The notes under the pieces were generated by a model. That model was not told the origin of the DNA. It saw only the letters and a list, made by a program, of their open reading frames with translations, and ran no database searches. From Larus michahellis (lineage: Eukaryota; Chordata; Aves; Charadriiformes; Laridae), in the NCBI RefSeq assembly GCF_964199755.1, contig NC_133897.1, positions 113,345,579 to 113,409,578 on the forward strand: a DNA stretch of 64,000 bases. The letters are read 5' to 3'. Positions 62,227-64,000 of this stretch are shown here, one piece after another (the stretch's first letter is position 1; each line of letters opens with the position of its first letter). The position numbers and the translations under genes were made by a program.

Positions 62227-64000
62227 CCTCTGAATCACATGAAATTCAAATTCTGAACACTGTCTACTAATCTTCCAAGGCTCATCAAATCAACTAGTGT
62301 TGATTTCAATTAGGTATTGCAGAAGCATGTCTTATGACTGATTTAAAGATTTGGCAAAGGTTTTTAAAAAAGGACCATCATCTAAGACCAACTTAAAAAC
62401 ACATTACTTAGAGTGGCAAAACTGGCTTCTTTGACTTAAAGACGACCGCGTTTCCATAGACAGCCTAGAAATCTTTTAACTGAAAACTTCAAGTTTCGCT
62501 ATCTAACTACAGAACTGTTAAAAAATTTATTAAATAAAAATGTATTTACTCACAAGCAACCAATTCCAGATTACCATAATCTTCACTAAACTAGAGCTAC
62601 AGACAATGATTATATGCACGAGTCACGTGAAAAAGACCACAATAAGAAGCAGAGGATGTTCCACCTTCCAAATTAGTTGCTTTTAAGCATCTCATGTTTC
62701 AATTCTTCCTATCCAGTCCTGAACAAACCCAAACAGCTTCAGATTTGAGAAGCTAAACAAAATACATTAGACTAAAATATAAAAGAAAGCTAACCTACAG
62801 GAGTAATATGGCTGAAGACCTGGATACAAGAACCACAAGGCAAATTCTCAATGCACCATATTGAGTCTCTGAAAGTGGTATCACGTAGTGTATCAACTGC
62901 CTCTTAATTTCACTACTTTTAAGTACAGTTTTTCCCCTTGTCACATTTGCACAACACTCTGAAAAGTACTTTTTTTTTTTGTGGTTTTCCTTAGGTATTC
63001 CTGATAGTTCCAGAATCCAAAGAAACCTAGCTACCGTAGAAGCAGAGGGAATTAACCATGATCCAAAACACTATTAATAACTGAAATTTCTAGGAATGCA
63101 AAGTACTATAATAACAGGATTCAAATCTTTTGGTCACCAAGGGAAATATGTAATGTGCTAGCCACCATGGGACATATTATTTAGACTCCCCCCCCAAGAT
63201 GTGTGGAATAAAATTCCTAATAAATGTATTATAGACGTTATTTTTGCTGACCAAGTCAATTAAAAAAACAAAACAAAACGACAGTTTCATCAGACAATGA
63301 TGAATTTAAAGCCTTTTCAACAACCCCTTAAGATAAGCCCTATGTACTTTTTAAATTAAATCACTGTTTGCACAGGGTCGTACTAACACATTTCACTGTT
63401 ACCCTAAAGGTCAGCAAATCCATTATAAGTTCCTGAGTCAAGAAAACCAACAAAACTATTTGTCCAGTTCAGATGTTTAGACAAACTGTATCTCTGTTAC
63501 ATACACATCAACAGTATTAAGTCAATAATAATAATGGATAATTGTCCCAATAAAATAACCTTGAATAACCAGCTGCACTGAAAAAATAAGTCATTTTTTT
63601 AAACCAAGTTGTGTGATTTTCCTATACTAAGTTACACTTATTCCAAGTCATACATTCTCTTACTAACCTATTACTTCTTAAAAGATAACACTCAGAATTT
63701 CCTTCTGCCAATATTGTATTATTTAATGTAGTACTTAAGAACTGAATTAGCTTGTGGCCCACAAACCTTTTTAAAACACCTCAGAATAATAAGCAGTTAG
63801 AAAATATTTGAGAGTGCACTCAATGCTCTCTCAATAGATAGCTCTTTCTATAGTATATTACTGTAATATTATAGTAATAGAGAGTGCTTTCCATAGAGTA
63901 TTAAGACTGCAGTCTCATTATGCTTCAGATTTTGCTTTTGCTTAGTCTGCTCTACAGAAATTTTCCTAATATATGCATTAGCCTGAAACCAAAGTTTATG

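Larger units (their letters stand above)
48341..64000 (-). other. VAPA intron 1 (3' portion, at least 15.7 kb)
   Basis: No exon 1 or CpG-island promoter is present up to the window edge, so intron 1 continues beyond. It contains CR1 fragments at 53455-54345, 57780-58420 and 58470-59694, a GA-rich simple stretch near 59760-59800, and the hairpin at 62201-62226. The rest is AT-rich with no feature I can support. Confidence 0.88.

Noticed and set aside
48341..64000. Search for VAPA exon 1 on the minus strand
   Set aside because: No CpG island and no sequence encoding the expected N-terminal MSP strand precedes exon 2 within the window; exon 1 must lie further right.
1..64000. CRISPR arrays, prokaryotic operons, tRNA or rRNA genes
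   Set aside because: No regularly spaced repeats, no tRNA A/B-box plus cloverleaf and no rRNA-like sequence were seen; the window is vertebrate nuclear DNA.

Overview
This is nuclear DNA from a bird. The evidence is intron-split vertebrate genes, many CR1 LINE fragments of the avian kind (3' ends with the TCTATGATTCTATGA-type tail), one solo endogenous-retrovirus LTR of a type common in birds, and AT-rich macrochromosome-like composition. There are no bacterial features (operons, ribosome binding sites, CRISPR arrays). The species cannot be named from the sequence alone.

Layout. Two protein-coding genes face each other tail to tail. APCDD1 (+ strand), a membrane-bound Wnt/BMP antagonist, fills about 1-20.8 kb. 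Four of its coding exons are here (1178-1361, 2708-3239, 17782-18103, 20304-20755); the signal-peptide exon lies upstream of the window. VAPA (- strand), the ER membrane contact-site protein that binds FFAT motifs, has coding exons at 48188-48340, 42700-42803, 40581-40661, 37514-37690 and 36378-36536. Its first exon and promoter lie beyond 64000, so 48341-64000 is intron 1. All splice phases agree in both genes and no coding exon is broken. The two products act in unrelated pathways (Wnt reception; lipid transfer and ER tethering), so their adjacency is positional.

The 15.6 kb between the stop codons holds the APCDD1 3'UTR, a spaced direct duplication of about 164 bp (21597/22032), and an isolated CpG-dense, TATA-containing segment with a good CTCF-like site (26.8-26.96 kb). 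It also holds a strong splice donor that could end a first exon of an unknown + strand transcript (27288), a CR1 fragment, a hairpin carrying a miR-34/449-type seed match, and the VAPA 3'UTR.

Repeats: nine CR1 fragments on both strands, a 583-bp solo LTR with exact 5-bp target duplications inside VAPA intron 2, A/T tracts, a (TA)n run, and several perfect palindromes, the best a 34-bp spacerless one in VAPA intron 4.

The most interesting signal is a 219-bp open, phase-0 candidate cassette exon in VAPA intron 4 (38859-39077, - strand). It sits in the same intron that supplies the extra residues of the long human VAPA isoform but encodes a different proline-rich linker. I found nothing resembling a wholly new biological system; most other long open frames are chance.
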